NCBI GenBank assembly: GCA_037179515.1 | Contig: JAXCGZ010000131.1 | Span: 70,704-134,703, forward strand | Reading direction: 5' to 3' | From: Halocaridina rubra | Taxonomy: Eukaryota; Arthropoda; Malacostraca; Decapoda; Atyidae | DNA: 64,000 nucleotides | Shown: piece by piece, positions 23,980 to 64,000 of the stretch | Layout: each line of letters starts with the position of its first letter | Numbering within the stretch: the first letter of the stretch is position 1 | Translations under genes and position numbers: made by a program | Notes under the pieces: model-generated | What the model was told of the DNA's origin: nothing | The model's input: the letters and a program-made list of their open reading frames with translations, nothing else | Databases searched by the model: none

Positions 23980-25140
23980 AATCATGGCATATCAAGAACA
24001 CCTCTTCATGATCCAAAGTACAATTAAGTCTGATGTTATTTTATTACAGTACTGTAAATTTTTTTTTATTGTACCTTTACATTTCAAGATATAATATTTT
24101 CACATTGGATATTGCACTTATTGATGAAAAGTATTACAGGGGGTACAGTATTCCTTTTATTTTCTTAATATGAGCATTGATAATAGCCACTAAAGACCCC
24201 CCCTGCCAGATTTAACAGACCAAAGTCCCCTCTATTACTGTAGTCCATTAAATCGAGGCTTGATTATACATAATAAAGTTCCATAAGTCTGTTCGTAAAT
24301 TGTGCCTAGGTAAAAAGTAGCACTGCACAGTACATACATATGTAGTACTGTACAGTACTTAGGCTAAAGACACTAAAATACTACAAAAATCATGCAGTAT
24401 ACAGTATTAATGTGTTTTTATAGTTACAATGTTGTAATACAGTACAGTAATACATACATTAATACGTGGCTACATAATGAGTAATTTTTTTTTGTAGTTT
24501 TCAGTCTCATGATTCAATGCAACTCTGTTAATGGAGCAATTACGACAGCTCTAACCAGAGTTCATTTGTAGTTCATACAGTAAATCTCTATAGAAGTTTA
24601 AGCCTTGAAGATCTACATATACGCAAAGTAGGCTTAGGTAGAATATTTTTATTGGTAATATAAAAGATATTTTTATACGAGACAGTAATGAAAAATTGTC
24701 AGACTGGTGTCACCACCTATCACCCAATGCACCCCTCTAATACTAATTACCACTGCCTCACACATAAGTAACCTTTGCAAGGAAAAGTAAAGGTTTTCCT
24801 CATATGTTTACAGTACATTCCCAAGAATAAGATCGAGGCAGACAATATATTCCAATAAAACAGAAGTGTAAAAAAATAGTCCATTCACTGTTATAATTAG
24901 ATATGCTGACTTTTCCACATCATAAATGCCAGCAGAATTTACTTCAGAAAACAATATTTCCTTTCCCAGATCTTAATACAATTTTGTGTAAAATAAAGAA
25001 ATCTCAGGCACTAACAATCTACTTATTTACCAAAGTTGAAGTTTTCATCACAAAAAGGGATAAAGAAATCAAAATCTCATTTCAATAAATATTTATTTTT
25101 AAAACACAAATCCCCTCATTTTCAGTTAAGCTTATAATAT
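23980..25140. other. AT-rich stretch, no recognisable gene
   Basis: It contains many TACTGTACAGTA-like palindromes (24330-24440) of the sort seen inside the MITEs of this window, but no defined element. Confidence 0.4.
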
Positions 25141-25149
25141 TACATCAAG

Positions 25150-25620
25150 TGTACCGAGTTGGTGTGGTTGAAGCAAGGCAGCTGACGAGCAGAGGTGTGG
25201 GCAGTAGGAGTATTGTTGACCTTAACGTTATACCTCCTACTGTCCACACGAGCTGTGCCCAACCAGTCACCGCTGAGTGGTGGCTGGGCAGCAGTATAAG
25301 GAGGCAAGGCTAGAGGCATCCATCAAAAACAAATACTTTAGTATCAATGGTTGTCCTAGCCCAAAACAACACACCTGGGGAGGGCCTGGGTCCTTCAGGG
25401 GGGAGACTGGGGCCTTGGCCCTCCCATACCACTCATGTCTTGGGGCCTTGATCGCCATGCCCTCCAGGGCCGGGGGATGACCCAAGGAGGGCAGGGCGGG
25501 AGGCAGCAAAATTGCTATAGGCCAGGACTAGAGAGTAAAGTGGCCATGTTGTTGCCTCCCCCACTCGCTATGCTGCATGCGACATTTCGGTCACTTCAAA
25601 AATAAAGTTCAGTTAAAACT
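25150..25620. other. GC-rich island of unknown nature
   Basis: This stretch of about 470 bp is clearly richer in G and C than its surroundings. Both strands have short ORFs across 25267-25509 that look like overlapping chance frames. It may be a repeat or part of a long 3' UTR. No family was recognised. Confidence 0.4.
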
Positions 25621-27420
25621 TTGGTACATTAGGGTTTTAATAGGACAAGTCTTTTTTTTTATTTTTTGTTTGTTTTTTTTAATACACATGATTTAATCAA
25701 CTCGTCATTTCAAGTTCATAAAATTAATATAATGAAAATGAAAAAAAAAAAATAATACCTTAATGGTCTGTACAACTACAAATTGACATTCTGCAACCTG
25801 AATAATTATAACAAGTATACAAACGATGGAAGGTAAAGGCTCATATCCAGGGCTGTGTGTAATAAACTAGTCTCAACTAATTATACAAGCAGCCCAACAA
25901 ACATGACAACATGTAAGCTGAAGCACACGTGCCATGCGCACACTTCATGCGTACTTCACATGGCAAGGGATTGAGCTAAATCTACACTGCCGGCAAAGCC
26001 TTTTTTTTTTTTTTTTTTTTTTTTTCCATCTTCTTTAGGAGCCACTTTGCCCGTTCAGCTCAGTTGTCTGCTACGGGTACACTCCCTGACCTGATGATTT
26101 TTAATGCGGTTTGTCATAATGGCCAGGTTCAGAACAACCCAAAATTGATTGGGGTTCTCCATTAAAAAAAGAAAAAAAAAAAGAAGAAAAAAAACAAAGA
26201 CAAATTAAACACCTCATGGCACCAGAGACTAGAATTAGCACACAGCCCTTTCACTAGGGTGCGCCAAGCTTTTGGAACATTTTGTCCATGGTCTGTTCAT
26301 TTACACAGCATCCGTACTCCTGCTACTTCATCTCTTGGAATTCCATGGGAGTTCACCATCATTAATTTTTTTTTGTTTTTGTTTTAACTCCACCCACACC
26401 AAATAGTTATTATTACAGACACATATATACAAGTATCATGAGCAATGGTAAACTCAGTTCAACCAAGCCCATACTGACTAGTGCTTCAGTCTTCAACTCT
26501 CACATCATTCAACATAACCAATTATAATCCTCTCATAACTATCAGGACAGTGCTGGACACATTTGTAAGCACACCCTTGGTGCCCAGGTTGCAATGAACA
26601 CACATACAGTACAAGCTGATTATCAGTAATTGGCTAAATGATATACTGAAAAATATCATTCTAGGCTCACTTTCGCATAAGCCACAAGTCTTTAAGTCTC
26701 AGCTCCAAGTCAGCTAACTTTGAATTGCACTTTTTGACGCAAAGGTTGATATTCTTTTGAGAGCCTAAAGTCTTTAGCACCTCACCATTATTCCATCTGC
26801 CTGCGTCACTGGGTGGGTTGTTGTTACTAGTGTGGCAAGGACTTCTACCACCAAATCTTCAATTGCTTTGGCTAACTATAGACAAGTATATCCATAATGG
26901 CTACAAACATATCACAAGCACTGATGTCCAAACAGTGAGATTTTTTTCAAAGCTTACACAGATATTTACTTGGATTACTTCAATAAGAATCAAAATCTGA
27001 TCAATCAAGACGTCCACTCGCATTTTTCTTATTAATTCGTTACACCGAAGGTTTCTTCTTTGCTGAAATTCTTCATGTGGTGCCTTTCCCATCACCTAAT
27101 GAATTATAAATCTGGACGCCACAATATTCACTAAATTTGGCAAATGCATTTCTTGTATGGCTTCCAGTGCTGATATTCATTTACTGGAGTCCAGATGCAT
27201 AAATCTAACATAGCTAACACACTTTTTTTATCTTAACCCTAAAGAAACTTTGCAGGCCTTTACACAACGGGAATCTTCTCATGGGCATTTACATATCACG
27301 TCAACGTAGATATAGATAATATTACAAAGTTATTAACACAAAAAATATCCTAACAATCATCTGCAAGGCAAGCAAACTTTCCTATAGGGGTAAGAATTTC
27401 TTAACGGTGTCAGCAATCTG
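25621..27420. other. No recognisable gene; several homopolymer T and A tracts
   Basis: Poly-T at 26001-26025 and A-rich tracts near 26163-26200 are present. Nothing coding can be supported. Confidence 0.4.
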
Positions 27421-27429
27421 GTCCTCTTT

Positions 27430-27720
27430 TACACATAAAATATAGCTCCGTATTACGCGCAAGTAGCAGCAGTTGTGCGTGGCGCAAGCGTCACTCACAT
27501 CCACAGGCGTGAATCAGGGCTTCTGGGGAGCACCATTACGACCAGAGAGCACTAAGGGCTCGTTGGCAGCGTTGGTAAATGAGCACAGGACATGGGTAGG
27601 GGCGGTTACTGGCAGCACTGCGATAGCCAGAGAGGGAACCAGTCATGGCTAAGGACTAGTTAATCCGCCTCCTTCCGGCTGTATTGAGACACTGGGTTAA
27701 CAAACACTGTACGCAAATAA
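27430..27720. other. CpG-richer stretch downstream of the Gq gene
   Basis: It has a locally raised CpG content (for example ATTACGCGCAAG, GCGTGGCGCAAGCGTC). The minus strand has a 36-codon ORF starting MTGSLSGYRSAASN. It could be a promoter-proximal region of an unseen gene or part of the Gq 3' UTR. No decision is possible from the sequence. Confidence 0.3.
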
Positions 27721-28045
27721 GAAATTTGGAAAGGCGTACCTTACAAAAATGGAACTGATCAAATTTGCTCAAGGCCCTTTGTCATCAAAACATCCTCTAC
27801 ATTAGGCATCTGCTCCTACATTAATATTAATAAAAAAGAAAGTGAAGATAGGAGGCTCTTCCAAATGGGATGGTTCAACTTGGAAGGTATATTCCGAGTC
27901 ACACAAATCTATGGAAAAAATATAGAAATATATATGGAAAAGAAGAGATAGCAGAGCCGTCTTCATTATTCAGGACACCTGAAAAATTCTTACATACAAA
28001 ATAGAATGCCTTCATTACAGAGAGTTTATAGTGAATTTTTCTTTT

Positions 28046-28059
28046 TTTATTACTTTATT
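28046..28059 (-). promoter_or_regulatory. Possible polyadenylation hexamers after exon 8b
   Basis: Two AATAAA hexamers (TTTATT on the plus strand at 28046-28051 and 28054-28059) lie about 115 nt past the stop of exon 8b. AT-rich DNA gives many chance hexamers, so this is only a candidate. Confidence 0.35.
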
Positions 28060-28167
28060 CTAAAGCGAGGAAGTGATGACCTTGGCCAACAGTCCCTCAG
28101 AAGAAGAGGGCAGATACTGCGGCTTCATCCTGGGTCTAACTCTCAGTCGGAGATGCTTTGCTCTGCG

Positions 28168-56850
<28,683 letters not shown>

Positions 56851-57400
56851 TGAATAGTAGCCACAAAACGCGCCAAAAATAGCCAAAAGAGAGAAAGTGA
56901 TTACCAAGAATTGCTACAAATAGTATGAAACTACTTTTCATATAAATCTTAATATTTCCCTTAAGTCTTATGTGCGAGCAGTGGAAAGGGAAATGTATTT
57001 TTTTTTTAATGACCGAAGTCCAAGTTCGTAAAGTGTCTGTTTCACAATTGACTTTAAATATCTAATGATGTTCTCTGAAACTCCTGAACTAATAGATATT
57101 ATCACGTGATGAAGGACGCCAAATACTCTTATACATATCCCCAGGGGATCCTTTGAGAAATTTACGAAAAACTGCTGGAAATTGCAATAAATGGCTTGAT
57201 GTTGACTGAATATTATCTCCTGAATATTTGTCTTTCCATAAATTTAAGATACAATATATGAGTATATTTATATTGTTCTCAATACATGCATTTTTTTTTT
57301 TACAAAATGATTTATCTGTTTCATATATGACAACCAAATCTAGAAGACTGTAAAAATATCATCCTAGTTCCTAAGCCCACCTATATCTACAGAAACTCAC
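56851..57400. other. AT-rich upstream flank of the Gq gene, no recognisable feature
   Basis: No coding region or clear repeat was identified. Confidence 0.4.
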
Positions 57401-57839
57401 CAGCAATACGTTGCTTTTCCGGTCTCATCATAGCAAGGGACCATTCCAGCTGCATAGGACTTCCCCTCTTCTTTCCTACTTGCTAATGCCAGTATATTCC
57501 TATTTCCATAACTGTGCTATTCGTCAGCATTTTCTTCTCTACCACATAATACCCAGTGCATCTCCTTTGTTATTCTCTTGCTTTCTTTTCAATGTAAACT
57601 GGCAACCAACTACAGTAAACTGCAAATATTACTACAGACTTTTTCGTCATTTCTAACAAGGTCAGTGCTTCTGGCATCATTGAACACCTTTTTAATTTCC
57701 GTCAACAATTCCTTACTCTTGGCGCTCTCTTTTACGGTTGATGTATGCAACTCTTCTCCTATATTAAAAACAAATAAATAAATAAATAAATGCATATTCA
57801 TGAAAATAAGATTGGATAACAATGGATATGAAATAGAAG

Positions 57840-57983
57840 GGGCTGCATATCAACATGACAGGGGACAGAGGTAGTAGAAGGAGGCTCATCAAAAACAGCG
57901 ACCCCGTATAATGACGGATTAATAACGCTGAAGAAGAAGAAGAAGAAGAAGAAGAAGAAGAAGAAGAAGAAGAAGAAGAAGAA
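57840..57983 (+). mobile_element. LINE 3' end with (GAA)n tail
   Basis: The segment ACAGCGACCCCGTATAATGA, followed by GGATTAATAACGCTGAAG, runs directly into an 18-unit (GAA) array at 57930-57983. Such ends are typical of RTE-type LINE 3' termini in crustaceans. The body upstream is not recognisable. Confidence 0.6.
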
Positions 57984-59137
57984 TCTTATTACAATAATTC
58001 TTCACTGCATTTCAAACATGCATCCAACATTTAAGAAGGTTCTCAATGAACACGTAATCTTGCTTCAGTATGATAAGCAGCGCTATGGCTGCGTTCCTTT
58101 AAGGCTTCCAATTTATCTACATTCCAGGGGTACTGAAACTGAATGATAAAAGACACTAAAAACTTTCCTCAGTCTGGTTGATCCTAAATTATGACGTTGG
58201 CATGAGTTCAAGTTGGGAAAAGAATTAAAAGAAGAAAAAAATGTTGCGCTTGATCCATATTTTTATAGCAGTTTCATATAACTATTTATCATTCATTCTT
58301 TTGATGTCTGTATCGTTATTGTTATTACTTTACAATAATAAATTGTGAAGAAATAATCAAATAAATAAAAAAATAAAAAAATTTAAAAGACTAGTAAGAG
58401 CTGCCACTGTATGTATGTATTACTTTAGACTATTGACTTATCTTCACCTAAATCCATATGTACAACAATAAAAGTACTAGTTCAATATTGCATGCCAGAC
58501 CCGTGATAGAGACCACCGTGGGGCATTAGGAAGGGTATTCAGCCTAAATGTAATATCTAGCAAACAGACATAAACACCTCGTGTTTTTAAGTAAATTAAC
58601 TTGGATTCCCAATTACATAAATTGTGAATAAGGTCAAATCGACTATATGCTTCTATAAAACGATTCAATCCACAATAGCAGTCAATTAATATAGATGAAC
58701 CAATAGGAGAGGATTTCTTTATGATTTTAAATGCGTGAGAAACTCCTAGCTAATTCTAAGGCCATACGAAGAATACCAGACACTCAAATCTTAATTTCAA
58801 CTTTTACCACGAGATAATCCTCTAAAAGGCGCTAGAATCGCTAGTTGTAGCAATATTGCATCCCTAAAGTCATTCTCTTAAAAAGCTCACAATTTGAGGA
58901 AGTGTTGAAGAAAATAGCAATTTCTTATTATAAATAATTTGTAAATATCCCCAACTTAATAGTTGCATATCCATTATATTAATTATAGTGAGTACAAATT
59001 CACGATAAGAAAAAAGAATAAAAAGAAAAAAACAAATGTTTATTTTATAGAAGCGAGAATAAGGCGCTCCTGGCATCTACTACGATTTCCCATCATGCCT
59101 AACAATAAACATATGAAGAGAGGAATGCGCCTGTTTA

Positions 59138-59139
<2 letters not shown>

Positions 59140-59228
<89 letters not shown>
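59140..59228. repeat. (TC)n microsatellite
   Basis: This is an 89-bp TC array. Confidence 0.98.
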
Positions 59229-59231
<3 letters not shown>

Positions 59232-59272
59232 ATATTTTAGTCATTTTGCTAGAATACTTTTTTACGTTTAGT

Positions 59273-59575
<303 letters not shown>

Positions 59576-59578
<3 letters not shown>

Positions 59579-59657
59579 TAAGTACAAAATGGAACCAATC
59601 AGAAGACGGGAAGGTACGACCTTTGGGCTCTTTCACTTAACACAAATAGGTAATCAC
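59576..59657 (+). mobile_element. LINE-A copy 5: 82-bp 3' end only
   Basis: It matches the last 80 bp of the family: CACTAAGTACAAAATGGAAC, AGACGGGAAGGTACGACCTT, then GGGCTCTTTCACTTAACACA and one GGTAATCAC tail unit. It is followed directly by (CATA)n. Confidence 0.9.
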
Positions 59658-59686
59658 ATACATACATACATACATACATACATACA
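59656..59686. repeat. (CATA)n microsatellite linking two LINE-A pieces
   Basis: About seven CATA units begin inside the final CACA of the LINE-A tail. Confidence 0.95.
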
Positions 59687-59698
59687 TGCACACATACA

Positions 59699-60180
59699 TC
59701 CGCACTTGAAAAAGCACATAGCTAAGCTTGAAAAAGTTCAAAGACATGCCACGAAACTGGTGCTAGAAATACGCGATCTCAGTTATGATGAGAGGCTGAG
59801 GGAATTAGACTTACCATCACTCGAAGCTAGAAGAGTGAGGGGGGATATGGTGACAGTCTTTAAATTCCTTCATGGTTATGATAGAGTGGATAGGGATCGA
59901 TATTTTGATATGGCTGGCTCTAGAACTAGAGGTCATAGTTTGAAGCTTCGTAAGAAAACTTGTTTACAGGATGTAAGAAAATACTTTTTCAGTGTAAGAG
60001 TAGTTGATAATTGGAATTGGCTAAGCGAGGAGGTAGTTAATGCTATCTCAATCCATAGTTTTAAGGACAGGTATGATAAGTATCACTAAGTATAAAATGG
60101 AACCGATCAGGAGACGGGAAGATACGAGCTTTGGGCTCTTTCCAGTAAACACAATTAGGTAATCACAATTAGGTAATTAC
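59699..60180 (+). mobile_element. LINE-A copy 4: 3' 480 bp
   Basis: It starts at CGCACTTGAAAAAGCACATA and encodes the last 130 residues of the RT without damage (HLKKHIAKLEKVQRHATKLV to DRYDKYH). The 3' UTR and two 14-bp tail units (CACAATTAGGTAAT) follow. The open frame extends upstream through the microsatellite and copy 5 to 59589, which is fortuitous. Confidence 0.92.
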
Positions 60181-60189
60181 ATAGACAGA

Positions 60190-60315
60190 TAGACAGGTAG
60201 ATAAATATGATAAACCGAACAAATAATTTTATGTGAAAATATGAAATATATATTGACCCTAGCCGGAATTCGAACATAGGATACAATCAGTGTGCCAAGG
60301 CACCTTATGCGCACA
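60190..60315 (-). mobile_element. tRNA-like SINE related to the 277-bp array unit
   Basis: The minus strand reads GGTGCCTTGGCACACTGATT, then a B box TGTTCGAATTCC and GGCTAGGGTCAATATATATT, with TTTTCACAT further on. This follows the order of the array unit (GGTAGCGCCTTGACTTAGTA, GGTTCGAGTCCC, GGTCGGGGTAAAAATTGATT, TTTTCACATATG). It is a single dispersed copy of the same or a sister family. Confidence 0.6.
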
Positions 60316-60334
60316 CACACACACACACAAAAAC

Positions 60335-60469
60335 TTGTTGCAAGAGGCAAGAAGGTTAAATGATGAAAGAAATGAAGAAGAGAAGAAAAATTTTCGTTAC
60401 AGAGTACTTCCAGACAAAGGGGAGATAAAGAAGATAATGACAGAAGATCAGGGGATGGGGCCTCATTAA
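60335..60469 (+). pseudogene. LINE-A copy 3: C-terminal remnant of ORF1
   Basis: A plus-strand frame of 44 codons reads LLQEARRLNDERNEEEKKNF, then RYRVLPDKGEIKKIM, and stops just before the endonuclease frame begins. Charged coiled-coil-like C-termini of this kind occur at the end of CR1/L2-group ORF1. It is 5'-truncated next to a (CA)n stretch at 60312-60329. Confidence 0.6.
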
Positions 60470-60471
60470 GA

Positions 60472-61331
60472 TTGTTATACACAAATGCTGATGGATTAGC
60501 TGGTAAGGCAGTAGAATTAAAAGATAGGATTCACAACAGTAAGGCAGATATAGTAGCAATTACAGAGACTAAGTTGAGTGAGGACATAAACAGTGTCACA
60601 GTTTTTCCTAAGGGCTTCAGAATACTAAGGGTTGAAAGATCTGAGAGGACTGGTGGAGGGATAGCACTGCTCATAAGTGAGAGGATTCAAGTTGAAGAAA
60701 TAAACTTGGCTATAGAAAGTGAGTTCAAGGAATTTCTTGTTGCTCGCATAAATACTGGATCAGAGAGCATTATAATAACTGTTGTATACAACCCACCAAG
60801 GAACCAAAATAGGCTTGAAGTTTATGAGGAAAGTCATATAGGTACTATTGAAGTCATAAACTCAGTTGTTAACATGGCACGGGAAAAAAATGTAGGATTT
60901 TGATTATGGGAGACTTTAATCATAAAGAGATAGATTAGATAAACCTTGACCCACACAGTGGTGAGGACTCATTCGGGGCAAGATTCCTAGATTGCGTACA
61001 AGGGAATTTCCTACACCAACATGTAATGGAACCAACAAGGGCCAGGGGTGGGGATGAGCCATCACTACTTGATCTAGTGTTCACAGATAATGTGTTGGAT
61101 ATTGAGAATATTGAGTATGAACCGCCAATTGGAAAGAGTGACCACTGTGTGTTGTTGATGGAGTATATCATTGAAGATATTCTTCCTGAGAGTAGAGGCA
61201 CTGAGGACATGAGGAGGAACTATCCGAAAGGAGATTACATCAAAATGAATGAGCTTTTTGCAGTTATTGACTGGAGAACCTTATTTTACAACAAATCTGT
61301 ACAAGAAATGTATGACATCTTTTGTGAGTAA
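60472..61331 (+). pseudogene. LINE-A copy 3 endonuclease domain (frameshifted)
   Basis: An exonuclease-endonuclease-phosphatase fold domain that nicks target DNA. Visible motifs are LLYTNADGLAGK (Asn motif), AITETKLSE (metal-binding Glu), GGGIALL, VVYNPP, MGDFNHKEI (Asp-x-Asn, in a shifted frame after about 60900) and KSDHCVLL (Ser-Asp-His). The frame is broken near 60900 and by a stop near 60935, so no active protein results. Confidence 0.85.
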
Positions 61332-63300
61332 TATGGGAAGATAGTAGATTGCTGCATACCTGTCACCAAAGTAGGTGCAATTCATGCCAGAGAGAAATGG
61401 TTCGATAATGGGTGTAAAAGAGCTAAGGAGTGGAGAGACAAATGCTGGAAAAGGTATAGGAGGAGAAAAAACATAAATGCCTGGCAAACCTACAAAAGAG
61501 CAAGAAATGACTACCTAAGTAAAAGGAGAGAGGCAGAGAGAGATTATGAGAGGGACATCACCAGGAAGGCTAAAGAAAATCCCAAGCTTTTCCACAGCTT
61601 TATCAGAGGGAAACTGAAGGTAAAAGAACAGGTTTTAAGGCTAAAGAGAGCAGATGGAAGCATCACTGAGACGGATGAAGAGATCTGCAAAGAATTGAAC
61701 AAGGAGTTTCAGTCAGTATTTACAGTAGAAAATACCCCACCCCCTCAGATTGCAGTGATAGAAGCTCAAGGGCCGGTATTAGAGAACATCAACCTTACAG
61801 CCACAGAGGTATGCAAAGCGCTGATGGATTTAGATGTTCATAAAGCTACAGGTCCTGATGACATATCCCCTCATGTGCTTAAGAAATGCGCAAACACAAT
61901 ATCAGTGGCACTAAGTATCATATTTAAGGAGTCACTGGAGTCGGGGGAGATTCCAAGATGCTGGAAACAAGCAAATGTGATACCTATCTTCAAAAAGGGA
62001 AGGAGGGATACGGCTCTGAACTATAGACCAGTTTCCTTGACCAGCATAGTTTGCAAAGTTATGGAGAAACTACTAAGGAAACATATCTATCTTCACTTGG
62101 AATCCTTCAACTTTTTGTCAGTGAGGCAACATGGCTTCAGAGAAGGTAGATCAACAGTAACAAAGTTATTAGAATTTTATGATGAGGTAAGCCAAATCTT
62201 ACAGGAAAGAGAGGGCTGGGCAGATTGCATATTCCTAGACTTCCAGAAAGCGTTTGACACTGTTCCACATGGGAGACTTATTAGGAAGCTGCACTCAATG
62301 GCTAGAATAGGTGGAAATGTTTTGGAATGGATAAAAACTTACTTAGAAGGAAGGGAACAGAGGGTTAGAGTAAGACACTCAGTGTCTGAATGGAGAAGAG
62401 TTAGTAGTGGAGTTCCACAGGGTTCAGTTTTAGGGCCACTTTTGTTCCTTGTATATGTAAATGACCTACCAGAGTCTGTAAATTCATTCATTCATTCATG
62501 AATATGTTTGCAGATGATGCAAAGATTGTGAAGAAAGTAAAAAACGAGAACAATGGTAGAGAACTTCAGGAGGATCTAAATAATCTGCATGAGTGGTCAG
62601 AAAAGTGGCTAATGAAATTCAATACTTCAAAATGTAAGGTAATGAGAATGGGTACAAGTGCAAGAAGGCCCAAGCTTGACTACTCGGTGGCTGGAGTACA
62701 ACTTCAAGAGACAGAAAATGAGAGAGATCTAGGAGTAAACATACTGGCAGATTTGTCTCCAGAAATACATATAAATGGCATAGTAAGGGCAGCATATGCA
62801 TTCTTATCAAATGTAAGGGTAGCCTTCAGGCACATGGACAAGGAAATGTTCAGAAATATTTATGTAACCTATGTGAGGCCAAAACTCGAATATGCAGCCC
62901 CCTTTTGGAATCTGCACTTGAAAAAGCACATAGCTAAGCTTGAAAAAGTTCAAAGACATGCCACGAACTGGTGCCAGAAATACGCAATCTCAGTTATGAT
63001 GAGAGGCTGAGGTAATTAGACTTACCATCACTCAAAGCTAGAAGAGTAAGGGGGGATATGGTGACAGTCTTTAAATTCCTTCATGGTTATGATAGAGTGG
63101 ATAGGGATCGATATTTCGATATGGCTGGCTCTAGAACTAGAGGTCATAGTTTGAAGCTTCGTAAGAAAACTTCTTTGCAGGATGTAAGGAAATACTTTTT
63201 CAGTGTAAGAGTAGTTGATAATTGGAATTCGCTAAGCGAGGAGGTAGTTAATACTATCTCAATCCATAGTTTTAAGGACAGGTATGATAAGTATCACTAA
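61332..63300 (+). pseudogene. LINE-A copy 3 reverse transcriptase and C-terminal domain (frameshifted)
   Basis: From 61332 the linker reads YGKIVDCCIPVTK and KAKENPKLFHSFIRGKLKVK, then the RT as in copy 2: FLDFQKAFDTVPH, GVPQGSVLGPLLFLVYVNDL, FADDAKIVKKVK, ERDLGVNIL and the tail domain ending DRYDKYH. It is split into three frames at about 62500 and 62966 and has a further stop near 63012. Confidence 0.88.
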
Positions 63301-63387
63301 GTCTAAAATGGAACCGATCAGGAGACGGGAAGATACGAGCTTTGGGCTCTTTCCCGTGAACACAATTAGGTAATCACAATTAGGTAA

Positions 63388-63390
<3 letters not shown>

Positions 63391-63419
<29 letters not shown>
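63391..63419. repeat. (CA)n microsatellite after LINE-A copy 3 tail
   Basis: CA repeats continue directly from the final ATCACA of the LINE tail. Confidence 0.97.
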
Positions 63420-63422
<3 letters not shown>

Positions 63423-63438
63423 AACCCTCTGTTCCCTT

Positions 63439-63441
<3 letters not shown>
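63420..63441 (-). repeat. 22-bp internal LINE-A fragment between (CA)n and (TG)n
   Basis: CTCTAACCCTCTGTTCCCTT plus two bases is identical to the antisense strand of the LINE-A RT near 4777-4798. It is stranded between CA and TG repeats. Confidence 0.85.

Positions 63442-63486
<45 letters not shown>
63442..63486. repeat. (TG)n microsatellite
   Basis: It is the mirror partner of the (CA)n at 63391 and runs into the inverted LINE-A tail of copy 6. Confidence 0.97.
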
Positions 63487-63487
<1 letters not shown>

Positions 63488-63900
63488 TTACCTAATTGTG
63501 ATTACCTAATTGTGTTTACGGGAAAGAGCCCAAAGCTCGTATCTTCCCGTCTCCTGATCGGTTCCACTTTATACTTAGTCATACTTATCATACCTGTCCT
63601 TAAAACTATGGATTGAGATAGCATTAACTACCTCCTCGCTTAGCCAATTCCAATTATCAACTACTCTTACACTGAAAAAGTATTTCCTTACATCCTGCAA
63701 AGAAGTTTTCTTACGAAGCTTCAAACTATGACCTCTAGTTCTAGAGCCAGCCATATCAAAATATCGATCCCTATCCACTCTATCATAACCATGAAGGAAT
63801 TTAAAGACTGTCACCATATCCCCCCTCACTCTTCTAGCTTCGAGTGATGGTAAGTCTAATTCCCTCAGCCTCTCATCATAACTGAGATTGCGTATTTCTG
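63486..63900 (-). mobile_element. LINE-A copy 6: inverted 3' fragment
   Basis: The minus strand carries the last about 110 RT residues (EIRNLSYDERLRELDLPSLE to DKYD), the 3' UTR and two tail units. It stops sharply at GAAATACG, where (CA)n begins on that strand. It faces copy 3 tail to tail. Confidence 0.92.
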
Positions 63901-63930
63901 TGTGTGTGTGTGTGATTACAATTAGGTAAT

Positions 63931-63989
<59 letters not shown>

Positions 63990-64000
63990 AAGGGAACAGA
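63901..64000. repeat. (TG)n, lone LINE-A tail unit, (CA)n, then a LINE-A fragment at the window edge
   Basis: The order is (TG)6, GATTACAATTAGGTAATC (63913-63930), (CA)n to about 63987, then GGAAGGGAACAGA. The last 13 bases are the sense-strand LINE-A RT sequence complementary to 63428-63441, so the foldback pattern continues past the window. Confidence 0.9.

Larger units (their letters stand above)
60330..63391 (+). mobile_element. LINE-A copy 3: longest copy, with endonuclease and RT
   Basis: The order is ORF1 remnant (60335-60469), apurinic-type endonuclease (60472 to about 61190), linker, RT (61695-62990), C-terminal domain (63058-63300), 3' UTR and two 14-bp tail units. Damage seen against other copies: one missing T near 60900, a stop in place of Trp near 60935, a stop at 61329, a 4-bp ATTC duplication near 62490, one missing A near 62966, and a stop near 63012. 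Otherwise it is very close to copies 1, 2, 4 and 6, so the family moved recently. Confidence 0.93.

Noticed and set aside
25267..25509. Overlapping ORFs of 67-80 codons on both strands
   Set aside because: They are mirror frames in a GC-rich patch with no domain or splice context.
59589..60089. 166-codon ORF starting in LINE-A copy 5 and ending in copy 4
   Set aside because: It is a fortuitous fusion through a CATA microsatellite. Only the last 130 codons are LINE protein.

Overview
The window looks like nuclear DNA of a decapod crustacean. It is AT-rich, has long introns, carries very long dinucleotide arrays ((AT)n, (GA)n, (CA)n) and is full of LINE, SINE, mariner and MITE debris of types common in decapods. 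The species cannot be named from sequence alone. No bacterial, phage or organellar feature is visible.

The one clear host gene is the Gq-class heterotrimeric G-protein alpha subunit on the minus strand. It spans 28168-56395 with eight coding positions, three of which are occupied by duplicated alternative exons: 4a/4b, 7b/7a and 8a/8b. Every junction has GT/AG sites in compatible phase, and any full path (exons 1-2-3-4-5-6-7-8) gives exactly 353 residues. The alternative exons change the alphaF/switch I region, the beta6/alpha5-side region and the C-terminal receptor-contact helix. One set resembles the Drosophila photoreceptor Gq isoform and the other the general Gq isoform.

Left of the gene (1-28 kb) there is mostly mobile DNA. 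A young CR1/L2-group LINE family (called LINE-A here) has a decayed copy at 0.3 kb, a 5'-truncated copy at 3.8-5.6 kb inserted in an unclassified 1.5 kb repeat (Rep-B), and a copy at 18.5-20.1 kb inserted in an older CR1-type LINE (LINE-B, 16.3-21.4 kb). A second Rep-B copy lies inverted at 22.0-23.5 kb. Between 7.4 and 9.8 kb is a tandem array of a 277-bp unit carrying a tRNA-like pol III promoter. It shows dimeric higher-order structure and ends in an inverted part, with (AT)n on both sides. RTE-type LINE ends, a tRNA-derived SINE, a long inverted repeat and TA-flanked MITEs fill much of the rest.

Inside the Gq introns there are a degraded mariner, a Jockey-like LINE, an RTE LINE, SINE relics, MITEs, a 343-bp (GA)n tract and a 94-bp tandem duplication next to exon 5. 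Right of the gene (57-64 kb) are several more LINE-A copies. The longest, at 60.3-63.4 kb, has ORF1 remnant, endonuclease and reverse transcriptase. The last kilobase is a foldback arrangement of LINE-A 3' ends separated by (CA)n/(TG)n.

The most interesting content is the triple alternative-exon architecture of the Gq gene, the tRNA-like 277-bp array, and the repeated link between the LINE-A 3' tail and microsatellites.
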